Numbered from the stretch's first letter, positions 11,729 to 24,225 are shown. The stretch: DNA of 64,000 nt from Siphonodentalium dalli (GCA_032622095.1 CP136068.1:48664443-48728442), one strand, 5' to 3'. Made by a program: numbers and translations. Notes: a model not told the origin generated them from the sequence alone.

Positions 11729-13190
11729 TCTATTATATATGTAACACGAAGATCTATAAAGCATGTATCACGAATGTCTGTGAAACAAATTTTAGCAGCG
11801 TGCACAGTAAGTCAAGGAAAAGTTAGGTATTCTGGGTACACTCCAACCGCCGTTTGGAAAGATTTTGTTAACTTAAATGGGGACCATTGCTACTTCCTGA
11901 AATCAGTACGAATTATATTGCGCCAAGTTCACTAGGCCTACCACCCTTGGCAACAAGTGCATTAACTTTTACTTTACTTACAAATGTAGTATTTCAACAA
12001 CATTCTAATGCACTTGTTTCCAATATACCCCCTGAAACATCACAGATTCAGTGTTCTAACTCTCCGGGTAATCACTGAGTAAACGTTAACAGAATGCCGT
12101 GATATTCGGTAGGGTATATATAGAAGGGGTAGTTCATATTCGAACATGGTAATGATCAGCGGTTGGTTTTTGACTAATGTTTATGCCCGTTTTCGGCTTG
12201 GAATTTATAAACCTTTGGTTATAGTTAATGTAAATTTGAGTTTAATGGCATGAAAGATTGATCCTGCCAATATAAATACATGTATATCAATTGTTTTGTT
12301 TTTTTTTGTTTTTTTTTGCCTTTCTGTTTTATGGCGCCAATTGTGGGTGAAATTCACGAAGTATGAACTAACTAACACTATTATATTTATGTTTATATAA
12401 TGTTTACGGGATACGAGAAAGCACGCAATGGTATGTTTGTGGGTATTGATATTGGTCGTGATTTATGAGGAAATACGTTCGGTTTTATGGTATTACATGT
12501 ATTATATGTTATATGGTTGTAAGAGACAATAAGCAATTCATGTGTTATGAGCCCGTGATATGCGAATGCGATGGGCTTGTCCAACTTTCTTTGACTTTAA
12601 ACAACTTGTTATATATCGGTCTGTATACTATTCAGTGCTTTGCTGAGCCGAAGACACTCTCTTGCTTTTTTCCACGATCTTTGTCCTACACATCAGTGTA
12701 TAATTACATAATCACCGGAAGTAGTGTTGTATTACGTCCACAATGATATGTTAGCATCAACAACATTTTTTGTTTGAATACGCATAGAATATGTTGCGTA
12801 ATGTTAAGGGTACGAATGCATAAACATGCTTTTATAATGAACTTGTACCACAGAAGAAAAAGCTATGTAGTTCCACTAGTAGCGATGCTATCGATATTTG
12901 CCTGTTTAATTTGCAATTATCTCGCAAGAATCAACCATTCATTTAGTTTAAGGCAATGTGTTATTAGCATCGTTACATGTGGAACTATCGAAATTTTCTT
13001 CTCATGTCGGTAGTTTTGGTAATTATGCATTGTATAAGCATGTTGCCGTTCATAAATTGGCAACATAGGGTTTTCTATGAGAAAATGTCTGCAAAACAAT
13101 CCGTGCAAACTTGCTAGTGCATGAACGTACCCTATATACTCACACACTGTATTTGTTTTGTATATGTTTTCTAAAAGTTCCGACGTGGTT
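11729..13190. other. Anonymous intronic sequence
   Basis: Intronic on the PAN-gene model. It contains a poly-T tract near 12,297-12,318 and short open frames on both strands without family motifs or splice support. Nothing further was recognised. Confidence 0.35.
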
Positions 13191-13202
13191 CGAAATATAA
13201 TC

Positions 13203-13512
13203 AGGGGCCTCGGTGGCTCAATCGGTTAGTAGTACCACTCCAAGCCGTTTCGCCCTCCAGTGCTGGCGATAAGGGTTCAAATCCACATGTTTCCATCGTG
13301 GACTTTGTAACTCGAAATCGTTATCTGGTGGAGTTGCCAGTTACTCGCCGATGGTCGGTGGTTTGCCGCACATGGTTGAGGAGTTTATCAGCCATTGAAA
13401 TCACTGTTAGATTAGTCGCAAGTGTGCGGATTTCCTCCACCACTAAAACTGGCAATGTCGTGATATGGCCTTAGTGGCTAAAGCGACAATAAACCCCAAT
13501 CAATCAATCAAT
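13203..13512 (+). mobile_element. tRNA-derived SINE with target-site duplication
   Basis: The head resembles a tRNA: GGGGCCTCGGTGGCTCAATC gives a good pol III A box (TGGCTCAATCGG), and GGTTCAAATCC at about 13,274 is a B box. The body ends 'gcgacaataaacccc', followed by a short AATC-repeat tail. The flanks are CGAAATATAATC (13,191-13,202) and CGAAATCTAATC (13,513-13,524), a 12-bp target duplication with one mismatch, as expected for LINE-mediated insertion. Head-body-tail organisation is complete. The LINE partner is not visible. Confidence 0.85.
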
Positions 13513-13759
13513 CGAAATCTAATCGGCAACATTCGGATAATTATTTCGACTCGGTGAACTCGAATGCACACACTAACATCAAATATTTGAATGCATGCGA
13601 TGTGCTTTTATTCCAATGTTCTATTGCTGTTGTAGACTTTTTAGAGTGTAAGCGTGGTATTAGTTAAAGTTTGTTTAACAGTATTTTTACTGGACGTCTC
13701 GAAATGTATCGATTTTCTAATTAACACAATATACTTTATCTGTACCCATAAAACCATGT

Positions 13760-16700
13760 ATGGTACACATAATGCCGACGTCCGGTCAACCATTCATCGT
13801 TCGCCCGTCGGTCCATCTGTCCGTCGAGCCGTCCACCTATGCGATAGTTGGAGTAGATTTATATCGGAATGCGTTCATATTTAATATGCAGGTTTATGAT
13901 TACGCACCAGTCAGCTGTATAGTTTTTGGTAGCGATCGGTTGACCGGTTTAGAAATTATTAACACATTGCACCAGCCACATACACATGTGCTAACCGATT
14001 CGATAACTTGAGTATTTTTATCGGATCGTGTTCATATTTTATGTGGTTTATAATGAGACGCCACTCCCCTTTATAGTTTTTGGTATCGATTAGTTGATCT
14101 GTTTATAAAAGAATTAAACCGTTCGCACACATTACATAAACACATGTTATCTGATACAATAATTCAGATCCTTTTCATGAAATCTTTCTCATACTTATCT
14201 AGTTACATTTTTGTTTTTTATTATTTGTATTTTCCAATGGTCTGCTCGGAAAAAGGTATAGTCGAATATTTTCGATCTTATCATTATTCTCATATCTCAC
14301 CTCTAGAGTTATCCAGGCCAATTCTTCACCTGTTTGGATGTTGTTATTGATTGATTAGTTTTGAAAACATTAACTCTATCCACTCATCATACATGTATCG
14401 ACACATTCTATCAATAACTCAAACTATTGCCAACTAGCGAATGTGAATAATTTTTTGCAACGTAAATGAGCAGATGAATAAACCTGTCTCAAATACGACT
14501 TGTTTTATTTTTATTTTGTTCGACTGGTCAGAAAATATTAAATTAACCCTTCTACTTCCAACCAGTTTATTAAAACAACTATTTATTATTCTTAAACCAG
14601 TAGCGGCTCTTAGGTGTGGTGTAAAATTATTAATTGCTATTATTACTTATACATTTAAAATGCCTTCTACAATATGTGGCCATTGGCTGTACACAAAACA
14701 AATAAAGCCCCATATATAGCTACAGTCACTTGAAACAGTAGCATACACAAGCAGATAGCATGTAAACTTCTGGATTCTACACAAACTAGTGATTATAACC
14801 GACATAAGATAAAAAAAAGTTTCAACATATAAGAGAAAACGTTAGAACTACCTCATGTAAAATACCAATAAAAATCATTAAAACCTTCATTAGCTCAAAC
14901 ATAGTTTTTATCTGATGATCGACATACTTCAACTCTAGGTTATTCAGACTCATCACCTGTGTTGGATTTAATTAATCTATTGGTTTTTGAAAATTAGCAA
15001 TTAATCGCCTACATCTCAGTTACCAGGAGCTTAAGTACCGTCACATCAAGTCTAATCAACCTTATATTTAAATACTGGAATCGTTGGATTAATTGAAATT
15101 GATTACAATCTCTTGGTCAGATAAACAGCCCATACAACATACACATGGCCTCCCATACAATAAACGATAAGCTACTGGTATATCTACCGATAATTTGTCC
15201 AATGCAGACATTAACTATGTTTGTCAGAATATGGCTCTGATGTGATATTATATATGTGTATCTTTTTCACAAACTCGTTGAAATGTTAGTGTTGAAACTA
15301 TAAACCACTCAATTGACATACCGGGTTCAGTCCCATCATTTGATGGGCTTGCAAAATATTAACAGCTTACATTCATACTTTTTTTTATTTTTCATTTGAC
15401 CATTCTCATATTATACCTCCATGTTCATGATGATCCACCTTTGACTGGCGTGGATTTTGGGATTAAAAATTAGCCATCCCCACCCATTCCATAGGCACAT
15501 GCTAAGTTATATAATAACTTAAATACATTTCATCGATCTTCATTATATTTCTTGATTTGTCTTTTCGCAATTATGGATTTTGGAAGTTGTTAACTGTTTT
15601 TTGTTTAATTATATCAACTCCCGCCACCTAACCCATAATAGAAACATGCTATCAATATAACACTCAAATATTGGCTCATAGCCAATACGAATTATCTGTG
15701 CTAGGTGCAACAAGCAGATAAATCTACATGTCTCAAATATGACTAGTGTTTCAACTAGGCAGAAATAACCCTTCAATTTTGAACCAGGTCTCTTTAATGA
15801 ACACTCTATAAAACGCATATTGAATATTCTTATATTAATAGTAAAAGATGTCATATTTTGACATTCCCTCAGTGATTATAACCGACATAAGATAAAAAGG
15901 CTCAACATATAAGAGACAACGTAAGAACTACCTCATGTAAAATACCAATAAAAATCATTAAAACCTCCATTAACTCAAAATAGTTTTCATCTGATGATCC
16001 CCATACTTCTACTCTAGGTTATTCAGACTCATCACCTCTGTTGGATTTGAATCACTTATTGGTTTTTGAAAAATAGCGATTAATCGTCTACATCTCAGTT
16101 ACCAGAAGCTTAAGTACAGTCACATCAAGTCTTATATTTAAATACTGACATCGCTGGATTAATTGAAATTCATTACATTCTGTTGGTCAGAGAAACAGCC
16201 ATGATAGTAAAACTGCTGGTATTCTTTGGTACTAACTTATTACATGGGTTTCTTAATCTAAGATCAGTGATATTATTTTATGAACTATTTTGTCTTGGTC
16301 AGATGATTATGTTGGGAACATTAACCCACTCCACCAACCATAGACATATCTGATTTGATAACTCTAATATTTGTCATCCGATTGTGCTTATATGTAACCC
16401 GCCATATCAAATCCAGTCGTAAGTCGGAATTTTTTTTACCCTGTGCCAATGCATTCTATTATATATGCTAGTCGACAATAGGTCGCCTCGCATATATAAG
16501 AGAATGCATTGGCCTAACAATTTTAATAATTTTTTCTTGTATTCTTTAACAATTTTATAATTTCACCCATACAGAGCCCCAGACAAACATGAGCAGACGA
16601 CACTCTTCTATATATGTGTGGGGCTCCCTGCAGGGTAATGGATGTTTTTTATTTTATGTCCTAAAAATTGTAAGAAACATTTATTTAAAAAAAATGATAA

Positions 16701-17080
16701 AAAATTGTTAGGCCAATGCATTCTCTTATATATGCGAGGCGACCTATGGTCGACTCGCATATATAAGAGAATGCATTCGCACAGGGTAAAAAAAATCCCG
16801 ACTTACGACTGGATTTGATATGGCGGGTCACATATTTGATGGAAGTGTTTATCATGACACACCCGTGACATGTATAGTTAGGGTCATTTGGTTGATTTGC
16901 TTCATCCGATCACTCTCATAATTAACATGAATATTAATCATGAAACATTCTTCACACGTATACATTTTGGTACTGATTGATTGGTTTTGAAAATACTAAC
17001 ACCACCTCTAACATGACCTCATTACGGCAATACTTTATCTGATCAGTCTTATATTTATACATATCCAAGTTAATGCTAAA
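13760..17080. repeat. Degenerate long-period repeat region
   Basis: Phrases such as 'tatagtttttggta.cgat', 'ggttttgaaaa..' and 'cttcatccgatca' recur loosely over 3.3 kb, suggesting an old tandem array. The clearest case is a direct duplication: about 14,791-15,165 matches 15,870-16,200, sharing 'gtgattataaccgacataag' and 'ctacctcatgtaaaatacca', with scattered substitutions and small gaps. The spacing is ~1.09 kb. A MITE at 16,394-16,831 has inserted into it. Confidence 0.55.
16394..16831. mobile_element. MITE with nested-palindrome TIRs, complete copy
   Basis: Terminal inverted repeats of about 110 bp begin GTAACCCGCCATATCAAATC (right end GTGACCCGCC on the complement). Inside each TIR is a second palindrome: ccaatgcattctcttatata paired with its complement around a gtcgacc/ggtcgcc core. 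The centre carries 'cagagccccagacaaac'. Flanks show ATAT on both sides, which is low complexity and weak as a target duplication. The two other copies are at 17,423 and 24,226. No coding capacity. Confidence 0.75.
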
Positions 17081-17422
17081 TATCTTTCTAGTCACCTCCA
17101 CAATATATTATGTGTAGGCGTATATTCAGTTCCAGATTGCAAATTTCGAGTCGGTATGGTTGAAGGTATGGGTTAAACATCTGCTGACCGTGATTGCCAT
17201 ATCGTTACAATTCGCACGGGCTTTGATTGTACACATGTTGGAACGACGGAATAGGCCAATGTGGTAAAAATATGTTTCACATCCTTTACCCAACAAACCG
17301 GCCAAAACCGACCAAATAAAGCTTCAACAGCCTAAAATATCTTCGGTCTGTCTCAATAGAACCATACAAATATGGATATAATTGGAACCGGCTCCTTCAC
17401 CACATTGTGATAGTTACAGTTA

Positions 17423-17643
17423 TGCCCTGTACCAATGTATTCTCTTATATATGCGAGTCGACCATAGGTCGCCTCGCATATATAAGAGAATGCATTGGCC
17501 TAAAAAAAAACATTTTTTACCATTTTTTCTTACATTCTTTAACAATTTTAGAATTTTTAATGTGTTAAGCCAATGCATTCTCTTATATATGCGAGGCGAC
17601 CTATGGTCGACTCGCATATATAAGAGAATGCATTGGCACAGGG
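17423..17643. mobile_element. Nested-palindrome MITE, short copy
   Basis: Two inverted copies of the 'caatgcattctcttatatat' hairpin, each itself a palindrome, face each other across a ~100-bp AT-rich spacer. The copy starts gccctgtacc and ends ggcacagggc. It lacks the outermost TIR segment and centre of the 16.4-kb copy, so it is an internally shortened family member. Confidence 0.7.
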
Positions 17644-17728
17644 CCCTTCTGTTGGGTACACAAATATCATGTTATTTTGGAATAAGCCGGTTGCTGTCAT
17701 AATTGTGAATTTAACATAACTATTACCA

Positions 17729-18473
17729 TTATTGATTAGTTTAGATGAGTCGTCAATAACGCTTAAAGAGGGACTGTACACTAAAACCTACCATTTATGT
17801 GACAATCTCCTTTTCTCCTCAACAGATTGTATGCAACAAATGAATGAATTTGAGCCATGGATGAGTGAAAAATACACTCATTTATTTAAAGACATATTAT
17901 GTACGTGTTCGTGTGCATGAAACTGATCAGTTAGTGTTGAGGCACTATGCCAACTGGAGGAATGTGGCATTCTACTAACATCGCCGAAAATCTCAGGCAA
18001 ATCGACCGTACCACTCCATATAAACCATCGTCGGAACTAAGCTCAATTGTAAATATTTACTACTCGATTCAGGACGCATCTATCGGCGATAAATTAACGA
18101 AAACGATTTCGCCATCAAAGAGTGACTGTATTTAATTAATATATAAGAAAGGCGGTGTGTGTGTTGTCAATTTGGATATAATATATGTAAAAATAACTAC
18201 TTTGAACAAGATTATTCTCCATTTATATTTGATCACCTATCGGAGTGTTTCACATCACTTTAACGAACGATTTTTAAAAACATGGTAATTACCATGTTGT
18301 TTACGTCGTTCATAGAACACATGAGTGTATTTTACACTCATCGTTGGCTTGAATTCATTCATGTGTTGCATATATGTTGTTGAGTATAATAGGAGATGGT
18401 CCCATAAATGGCCGAGTTTCGTGTACAGTTCTTCTTTAAGCGTTATTGACCGGCTCATCAAAAATAATCAATT
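17729..18473. mobile_element. Inverted-repeat element, ~745 bp
   Basis: Left and right arms of ~150 bp are inverted copies. 'gatgagtcgtcaataacgct' at about 17,744 faces 'aagcgttattgaccggctc' ending near 18,455, and the pairing extends outward to attgatta/taatcaat. The ~400-bp centre is a dispersed sequence also present at 28,553-28,880. No protein motif; non-autonomous. Confidence 0.6.
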
Positions 18474-18754
18474 AAAGACCCATTAAAGACCATGTTAGCA
18501 ATGGAACGAGACTTCGACATACAACAGCACTATAAAAACCGATGTCATTATAACAATATGTTTAAGTGGAAGGAATCTAGAACAAGATATGGGCGTACAC
18601 TATATCTCCTTGGCGCAATCTCATTGGCGCATGATGGTGACAAAACGGCAACTTGTGATGTTGCTATGCATTCAAAAATATGTCATGATATAGAGTAAAG
18701 TAATCACTGAGATCGCAAATATAGCCAAGCCTGAGTATAATGCATCTGTCGTCT

Positions 18755-18845
18755 GCAGAATGAGGTATCCAGGGGTGAATTAGTGACGCTATCCCGCATG
18801 GCGGGCTAGCGTCACCAAATTCACCCTCCAGGGGACTCATTCTGC
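18755..18845. other. 91-nt near-perfect hairpin
   Basis: GCAGAATGAG at the left pairs with CTCATTCTGC at the right, continuing through CCAGGGGTGAATT/AAATTCACCCTCCAGG and GTGACGCTA/TAGCGTCAC to an atg loop flanked by CCCGC/GCGGG. Stem of about 40 bp with few mismatches. It could be a tiny MITE or the precursor of a structured RNA. No target duplication was seen. Confidence 0.6.
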
Positions 18846-19854
18846 TTAGGGCTCAACTGCTATGGGAGACCTAATCTCAGATGGAAGTTCCACAATTTAA
18901 GTTGGTGATGTTCACCCTTAGTCCCCTCGATTATGCATTTTATCTTCTGCAATTTAGGGGATATAGAAACTTCCCAGAAGGGAAAAAGTGACTAAAAACA
19001 AGGAAAAGAATTTTAATTTTAGACTATAGGTACTTCGCAGAAGATGAGGCCTAAGCATCACTATATGCACCCCTCTTGGGGTTCGATCTGCAAATGACAG
19101 ACATACTATAATCAGTCTTAAATATAGCCAAACATGTTTTGTCGAATGGTGGTCCGGAACTGATTCGTTGCCAATTTTAACCCAATCCTGCCAAATAGTA
19201 CTCAGGAAATGTTGCGATAATATGTTCAACATAAGGCAATATGCCTCTTGTTGAATTTATTATCTGAACATTTCTCACATACGAATAGGAAACCTAGCGC
19301 TTGTATTATGAGGGCCACCCCCCCCCCTTTCGTACGCCGGATTCGACCCATTTGGACCCGTACGCCGGATTCAAGACACAAATTAAGCTGGATTCCGGAT
19401 TCATGTATTTATATAAACGGATTCCATTTCGGGTGATAAATTGCGATTTGGTTCCTCATTTGGTCATAATAGATCATAATATCATGAATTTTATATGGGA
19501 TCCAATCTGATGCACACTCTTATAGGACTTAGTCCGTATATATTCGTATATATACGGTGCTCTTTATCTTTCCGGTCATTATTTGCGGCGGTTGTCCGAA
19601 GTGTAGATTTACCGGAACCGGCAAGAGTTACGGTTTCTAATTAGTGTCAAGGCCATTGCATCGAAATTGGATTCCCATAAATTTCGCGTGTTTACCGGTA
19701 TGCTGCTAGAAACAGCGTGTAGGTTGTCATTTCGGGACGGAACTCGCCCCGAGATGAGGAGTTTTGTTGCTGAACTGAGCAACACTGTAAAACTGTCTGA
19801 GTTGAAAGCGATGTTAAAGGGGAAATATGCTATTGACTCCTGTGTGAATTCCAG

Positions 19855-20010
19855 GGGGGGTCAGCCTGTACCAAATGCACGTCGCTGTGCGAAGGATGGC
19901 CAGAGACGAAGATTACCCCAGTGGTCGGTTTCTTCTTGACAACACGGAAACGGAATGGACCAACGTCTGGGGATTACTTTCGAACACTCAGACCACCCAC
20001 AGCTTACACG
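19855..20010 (+). CDS. Candidate exon inside the 2-kb TIR element
   Basis: A 156-nt phase 0-0 segment lies between 'gtgtgaattccag' and ACG|GTGAGT. It encodes a peptide with SACTKCTSLCEGW near its start, then ITPVVGFFLTT, and YFRTLRPPTAYT at its end. No family was recognised. Two other frames are also open across it (from 19,667 and from 19,875), so the reading frame is uncertain. It could be part of an unknown element-encoded protein or a captured host exon. Confidence 0.3.
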
Positions 20011-20410
20011 GTGAGTACTGTTTACTGTCGTACTCACGCAGTCACGGTACCACGGGAGCTTGGAACGTCATCATCGACGGTCATGTATATGTACCCTGAG
20101 ACAGATTAGGGGTCGAATTAGGGGCTCGCGGGCGAAGCGAGCAGGGAATGATACGACCCTATAAATAGATGCGGCGTATCCATCACCACTTACCGATACC
20201 TTAATGATCAAATTTTTTGACTTCCTGTAGAAAAGGTGATGGATACGACACACTTTTTAAGAATGTTCATCTCGAAATTATAAATGATCAAAACACTACC
20301 GATCAGACAATTTGCTGGTAATAACCCAGTCCTTGTTGTTCAGTGGTACCTAGTTATGAAACAGGCCAACTATTGTTTATAAATATGCGAAAAAAGTACA
20401 CACCCACCAC

Positions 20411-21035
20411 CCCGTTACTAACCTCTATACTATGGGTGGCGGGATGGGGTGGTGGGTGGGTACTAACCTCTATACGAGCGCCTGCGGCGCATAAGATACT
20501 ATGGGTGGCGGGATGGGGTGGTGGTGGGTACTAACCTCTATACGAGCGCCTGTGGCGCATAAGATAATATGGGTGGCGGGATGGGGTGGTGGGTGGGTAC
20601 TAACCTCTATACGAGCAGCTGCGGCGCATAAGATACTATGGGTGGCGGGATGGGGTGGTGGGTTGATGACTAACCTCTATACGAGCGCCTGCGGCGCATA
20701 AGATACTATGGGTGGCGGGATGGGGTGGTGGTGGGTACTAACCTCTATATTAGCGCCTGCGGCGCATACGATACTATGGGTGGCGGGATGGGGTGGTGGG
20801 TGGGTACTTGGGGTGGTGGGTGGGTACTAACCTCTATATTAGCACCTGCGGCGCATAAAATACTATGGGTGGCGGGATGGGGTGGTGGGTGGGTACTAAC
20901 CTCTATATGAACGCCTGCGGCGCATAAGATAATATGAGTGGCGGGATGGGGTGGTGGTGGGTACTAACCTCTATACGAGCGCCTGTGGCGCATAAGATAA
21001 TATGGGTGGCGGGATGGGGTGGTGGGTGGTTAATG
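20411..21035 (+). repeat. ~69-bp minisatellite, about nine units
   Basis: Units contain 'tactaacctctatacgagcg', 'cctgcggcgcataagatact' and 'atgggtggcgggatggggtg'. Starts of 'actaacctctat' lie at about 20,417, 20,462, 20,530, 20,599, 20,668, 20,737, 20,824, 20,895 and 20,961. G-tracts (gggtggcgggatgggg) could form G-quadruplexes. Long open frames across it are by-products. Confidence 0.85.
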
Positions 21036-21469
21036 AGTATTAAAATATAAATAAATTATAAATAATAAAAAGCACAGTGTATTTAAAGATCTTTAAAACC
21101 AAGGATGACACCATAAAGCCAAAGGCTTGTTTCCATGGTGATCATGGTTCCTTTGTATTGAATATAAGATCTAGAATATCATGTAAACTGAGCGTGAAAT
21201 CGGTATTTGTTTCTTAAACTGGATTCCGGATTCCAGGGTCAATTTGAAGCTGGATTCCGGATTCCAGCGTCATTTTAAAACTGGATTCCGGACTCAATGG
21301 GGGAGGGGCCCTCTATTATCGTGTCGTCAGTCTGCTTATGTTTCACGAAGGTCCCTCGATGTGTATAATATATGCCATTACAATGTATAATTTCATTATT
21401 GAGTGGGAGAATCCATTCAGAAAATAAAGAGTTAAAGGGTAGCATTTAGGATTCTAGGTGCAGACCTAC

Positions 21470-21745
21470 CTCCGTTACATTTTTCATGATCCAACTCGCG
21501 TTGTCTCCAACAGAACTCTGCACTCTAAGAAGAACACACTCCCGTGATGTCCGCTGGTACGCGATTGACGTACATGTTCCTTGACGCTTGCACATAACTT
21601 CACATCGTAGATAATTAGCCACCACGTGCTGCATTATCACACCACGTGACATAATATCCACGTCCAATGCATGAACAGTTTGGAACAGAATTAATGCGCA
21701 GGACAAGAATAGCCAGCAAGTGGTTTGTTTGAGTGACGTATCCAT
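21470..21745 (-). CDS. PAN/apple-domain secreted protein, first coding exon
   Basis: This exon encodes the amino end of an extracellular protein. The preferred start (21,745) gives MDTSLKQTT then a hydrophobic stretch CWLFLSCALILFQTVHA, a classical signal peptide likely cut before LD. An upstream in-frame ATG at 21,760 and longer extensions are open but would bury the signal. The mature part carries RCEVMC, TCTSIAY and SRECVLL, a cysteine and aromatic spacing typical of PAN/apple domains, which bind proteins or carbohydrates outside cells. The exon ends ACGGAG|GTAGGT in phase 0. The next compatible exon is at 8,955, so the intron is ~12.5 kb and full of mobile DNA. The family call is good; the exact function is unknown. 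Confidence 0.7.
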
Positions 21746-21760
21746 CACGTGGTCCGTCAT

Positions 21761-23171
21761 CGCATTTCTCCGCCAAATAAACCGCATCGAGAAATATCCA
21801 CAATTACATGTAAACATGTATCTACCGGCGATTATAATAACAAGTTGTACAGAGTGGTGCGATGAGCGTGGTTGACGAAATTTACATCCATTGATTTTAC
21901 AGGTATCATATACAATATATGAATCTGCACCATCCACAATGAATGTTAAATGTGGCTATTATTAGTGTTGAAAAACTGCATATTCGCTGTTAGAAATATT
22001 GGAAATAATGTCTGACATATTGCAGTGATAAAAACAAGCAGCACGACTCACTAGTGTATCACTTCACAACCATATGAAACCTTTGTTCGGAAACTCCTTG
22101 GTGTCGTCACATATAACAAATGATCCACAATGTATCGGGGACGACGTCCTATTGGCTAAATGTTGGTTCTCATACTGAGGACCAATGGTGTAACCAAGCA
22201 GCGCCATAGGACAGATATCACGAATTCAACTACCCAAGGCTTATCACGCGTATACACACTCACATACGATAATCTCAAAACGTTAGGAGATAGGCGTGGT
22301 TCTGCGAATTGACAGGCGCTCCGTGTGGATATTTAACAGGTCCATTATCGAACAAAATATAGATCCGGTCTAAGCTGTAGAATCGCAAATACAAAACTAT
22401 ATATCTTTATCGAGTCGATAACAATGGTATACAGTTTATCTTAACATTCAACAGCAGAACCAGTCATGTAATATAATACATCTCTATACAATCCAACAAC
22501 CTTAATGCGGATATTTCACTGGTTGTTATCGAACAAAATATAGATCCTCCCTACGTTATAGCACCATAAATGCATTTTTATCTTGAATGTATTGAGAACA
22601 ATTCCCTGTAGCTTGGGTTCCCATTAGCAAACTGCAGTATACGTTGTGCCATGACATACAGAAAACTATATCGAATTTACCAGTAACAATGTTATACCGT
22701 ATAAGTCTTTATGATAGAAAGTACATTCACCCGGAACAGTTCACTGTCATTTGAAAGTTGTAAAACTGGATCTAAACGGGTATATTAACGACCGTTCAAA
22801 CGGCATGTTTATTATACCATCAATCGCCTTATGGGACACAATATGATATCGCGCTTATATGATATCGCGGTCGGTTTACTCTCTCTTTAACTATTGAACA
22901 TTAAAAATCACTAAGTGGGCATCAGTTTGTCACCCACGAGAGATCAATAAACAGGGCCCGCACCAGCAATTCCCAGGATATGCACGCATCATTCATTTCT
23001 AGTATACATTATACACCTATATATATATTGACTGCTTTGTATAATATCATGCGGGTTTACTCTGATTTAACAGGACCAGCCAAGTGTAAGTGTGTGAGCC
23101 AATATTGCCAAACAACAACAAAATAGAAAAATGAAATGTGAATTTCGCCAACGAAAAATGAACGGGTGATC
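21761..23171. other. Sequence upstream of the PAN-domain gene
   Basis: This should hold the promoter and 5' UTR of the minus-strand PAN gene, but no confident promoter element or transcription start could be marked. A small duplicated word (gatatcgcg) occurs near 22,847-22,868. Otherwise nothing was recognised. Confidence 0.35.
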
Positions 23172-23303
23172 TACAGTAATGCTCTAATTAATCGACTTCT
23201 TAACCACAGCATAATTATGGGTAACTTTTCAGGATTTAAATCCTGAAAAGTTACCCATAATTCTGCTGTGGTTAAGAAGTCAATTAATTAGAGCATTACT
23301 GTA
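23172..23303. mobile_element. 132-bp near-perfect palindrome (MITE)
   Basis: The sequence is symmetric about 23,237/23,238 (aggattt|aaatcct) with no gaps and about two mismatches. TACAGTAATGCTC faces GAGCATTACTGTA, so the element may be CAGTAATGC...GCATTACTG with a TA duplication, as in Tc1/mariner-type MITEs. A right-half copy (tcctgaaaagtta..., ctgctgtggttaag) is embedded in both arms of the Polinton-like element near 47,630 and 53,400. Confidence 0.8.
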
Positions 23304-23663
23304 TTTGGTTTATTGACCTGGCACCACGTGACGTATTTGTGACGTATTTGTGTCGCGTGAAGCCATGAACCGTATTTTACTTCCGTCTACATGCCGGCCT
23401 GTTTTATTTATATTTGTGAATCTTGCTACATCTATTGTTCTGGATATCGTCCATTGATTGCCTCGAATGCAGGTGGGCACCAGGTAATCATTTTCAGTGT
23501 GTGGTAGATATGTTAACTGTAAATCATTATAGAATGAGGTAGTTACTGACTTGACGATACTGACTATATGGTGGAGTTGTCGTTTAAATGTCCACTTAAT
23601 GTTCGAATGCCCAGATAACATTATACACAACATATTCCATAATATATACCCTTTGGAAGTGGA

Positions 23664-23668
<5 letters not shown>

Positions 23669-23713
<45 letters not shown>
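23669..23713. repeat. (TA)n microsatellite
   Basis: An uninterrupted TA dinucleotide run of ~45 bp. Open frames crossing it (IYIYIY) are artefacts. Confidence 0.95.
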
Positions 23714-23715
<2 letters not shown>

Positions 23716-24225
23716 CACCGGAATACGGAACAGCTGTGGCATGGAGGGTGAGTGATAGAGATTCTCAGATTCACACCAAGTCTTCCCCCGTTGTCAACCC
23801 AGAATGCATCATAATTCAATTCAATTCTTTATTCTCATCACCTAATACATACAGGTATGGAGAAACAAATTTACAATGTATTATTTACAATATCATAATT
23901 CAAACAAAGAGATAGAGTTATTCCACTTCCTTTGAGAATATTACACTGAAAAGTAGAGTCCTGATCAAAATTAAGCACAGAACAGTGAGAACACACATCG
24001 GTACCTCGACAAAAACAACATGTTGCCAGTTTATTCGACGGATCAGATCATTGTTTTGGAGCTTCCTCTTTCAAATATATAATGTGATCCGGTGATTCGT
24101 AAATTAAGTGGGACTTTATTTAGATGACAACCAACCGTCCAAACTGCCAAGAAAACCCGTTATTGAAGGATCCGGACATGTTTGGCAAATTATAATGATA
24201 TCGATATTGTTGTGAGTGTTTATTG

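Larger units (their letters stand above)
19310..21313. mobile_element. 2.0-kb TIR element with 6-bp TATTAT duplication
   Basis: TATTAT occurs immediately outside both ends (19,304-19,309 and 21,314-21,319). Inside, the left end GAGGGCC followed by a C-tract faces the right end G-tract followed by GGCCCTC. Both ~120-bp ends contain reiterated ggattccgg/ccggaatcc words in opposite orientation. The interior holds a candidate exon (19,855-20,010) and a ~69-bp minisatellite (20,411-21,035). No transposase family was recognised. Six-base duplications occur in few DNA transposon groups, so the superfamily is left open. Confidence 0.6.

Noticed and set aside
13203-13290. A genuine tRNA gene
   Set aside because: A and B boxes are present, but the sequence continues into a SINE body with an AATC tail and target duplication, and no complete cloverleaf with an acceptor stem was found.
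20343-20910. Glycine/tryptophan-rich open frames (GWGGGW)
   Set aside because: They are translations of the ~69-bp G-rich minisatellite.
23310-23819. A 169-residue open frame on the minus strand
   Set aside because: It crosses a TA microsatellite (IYIYIY) and has no motif on either side.
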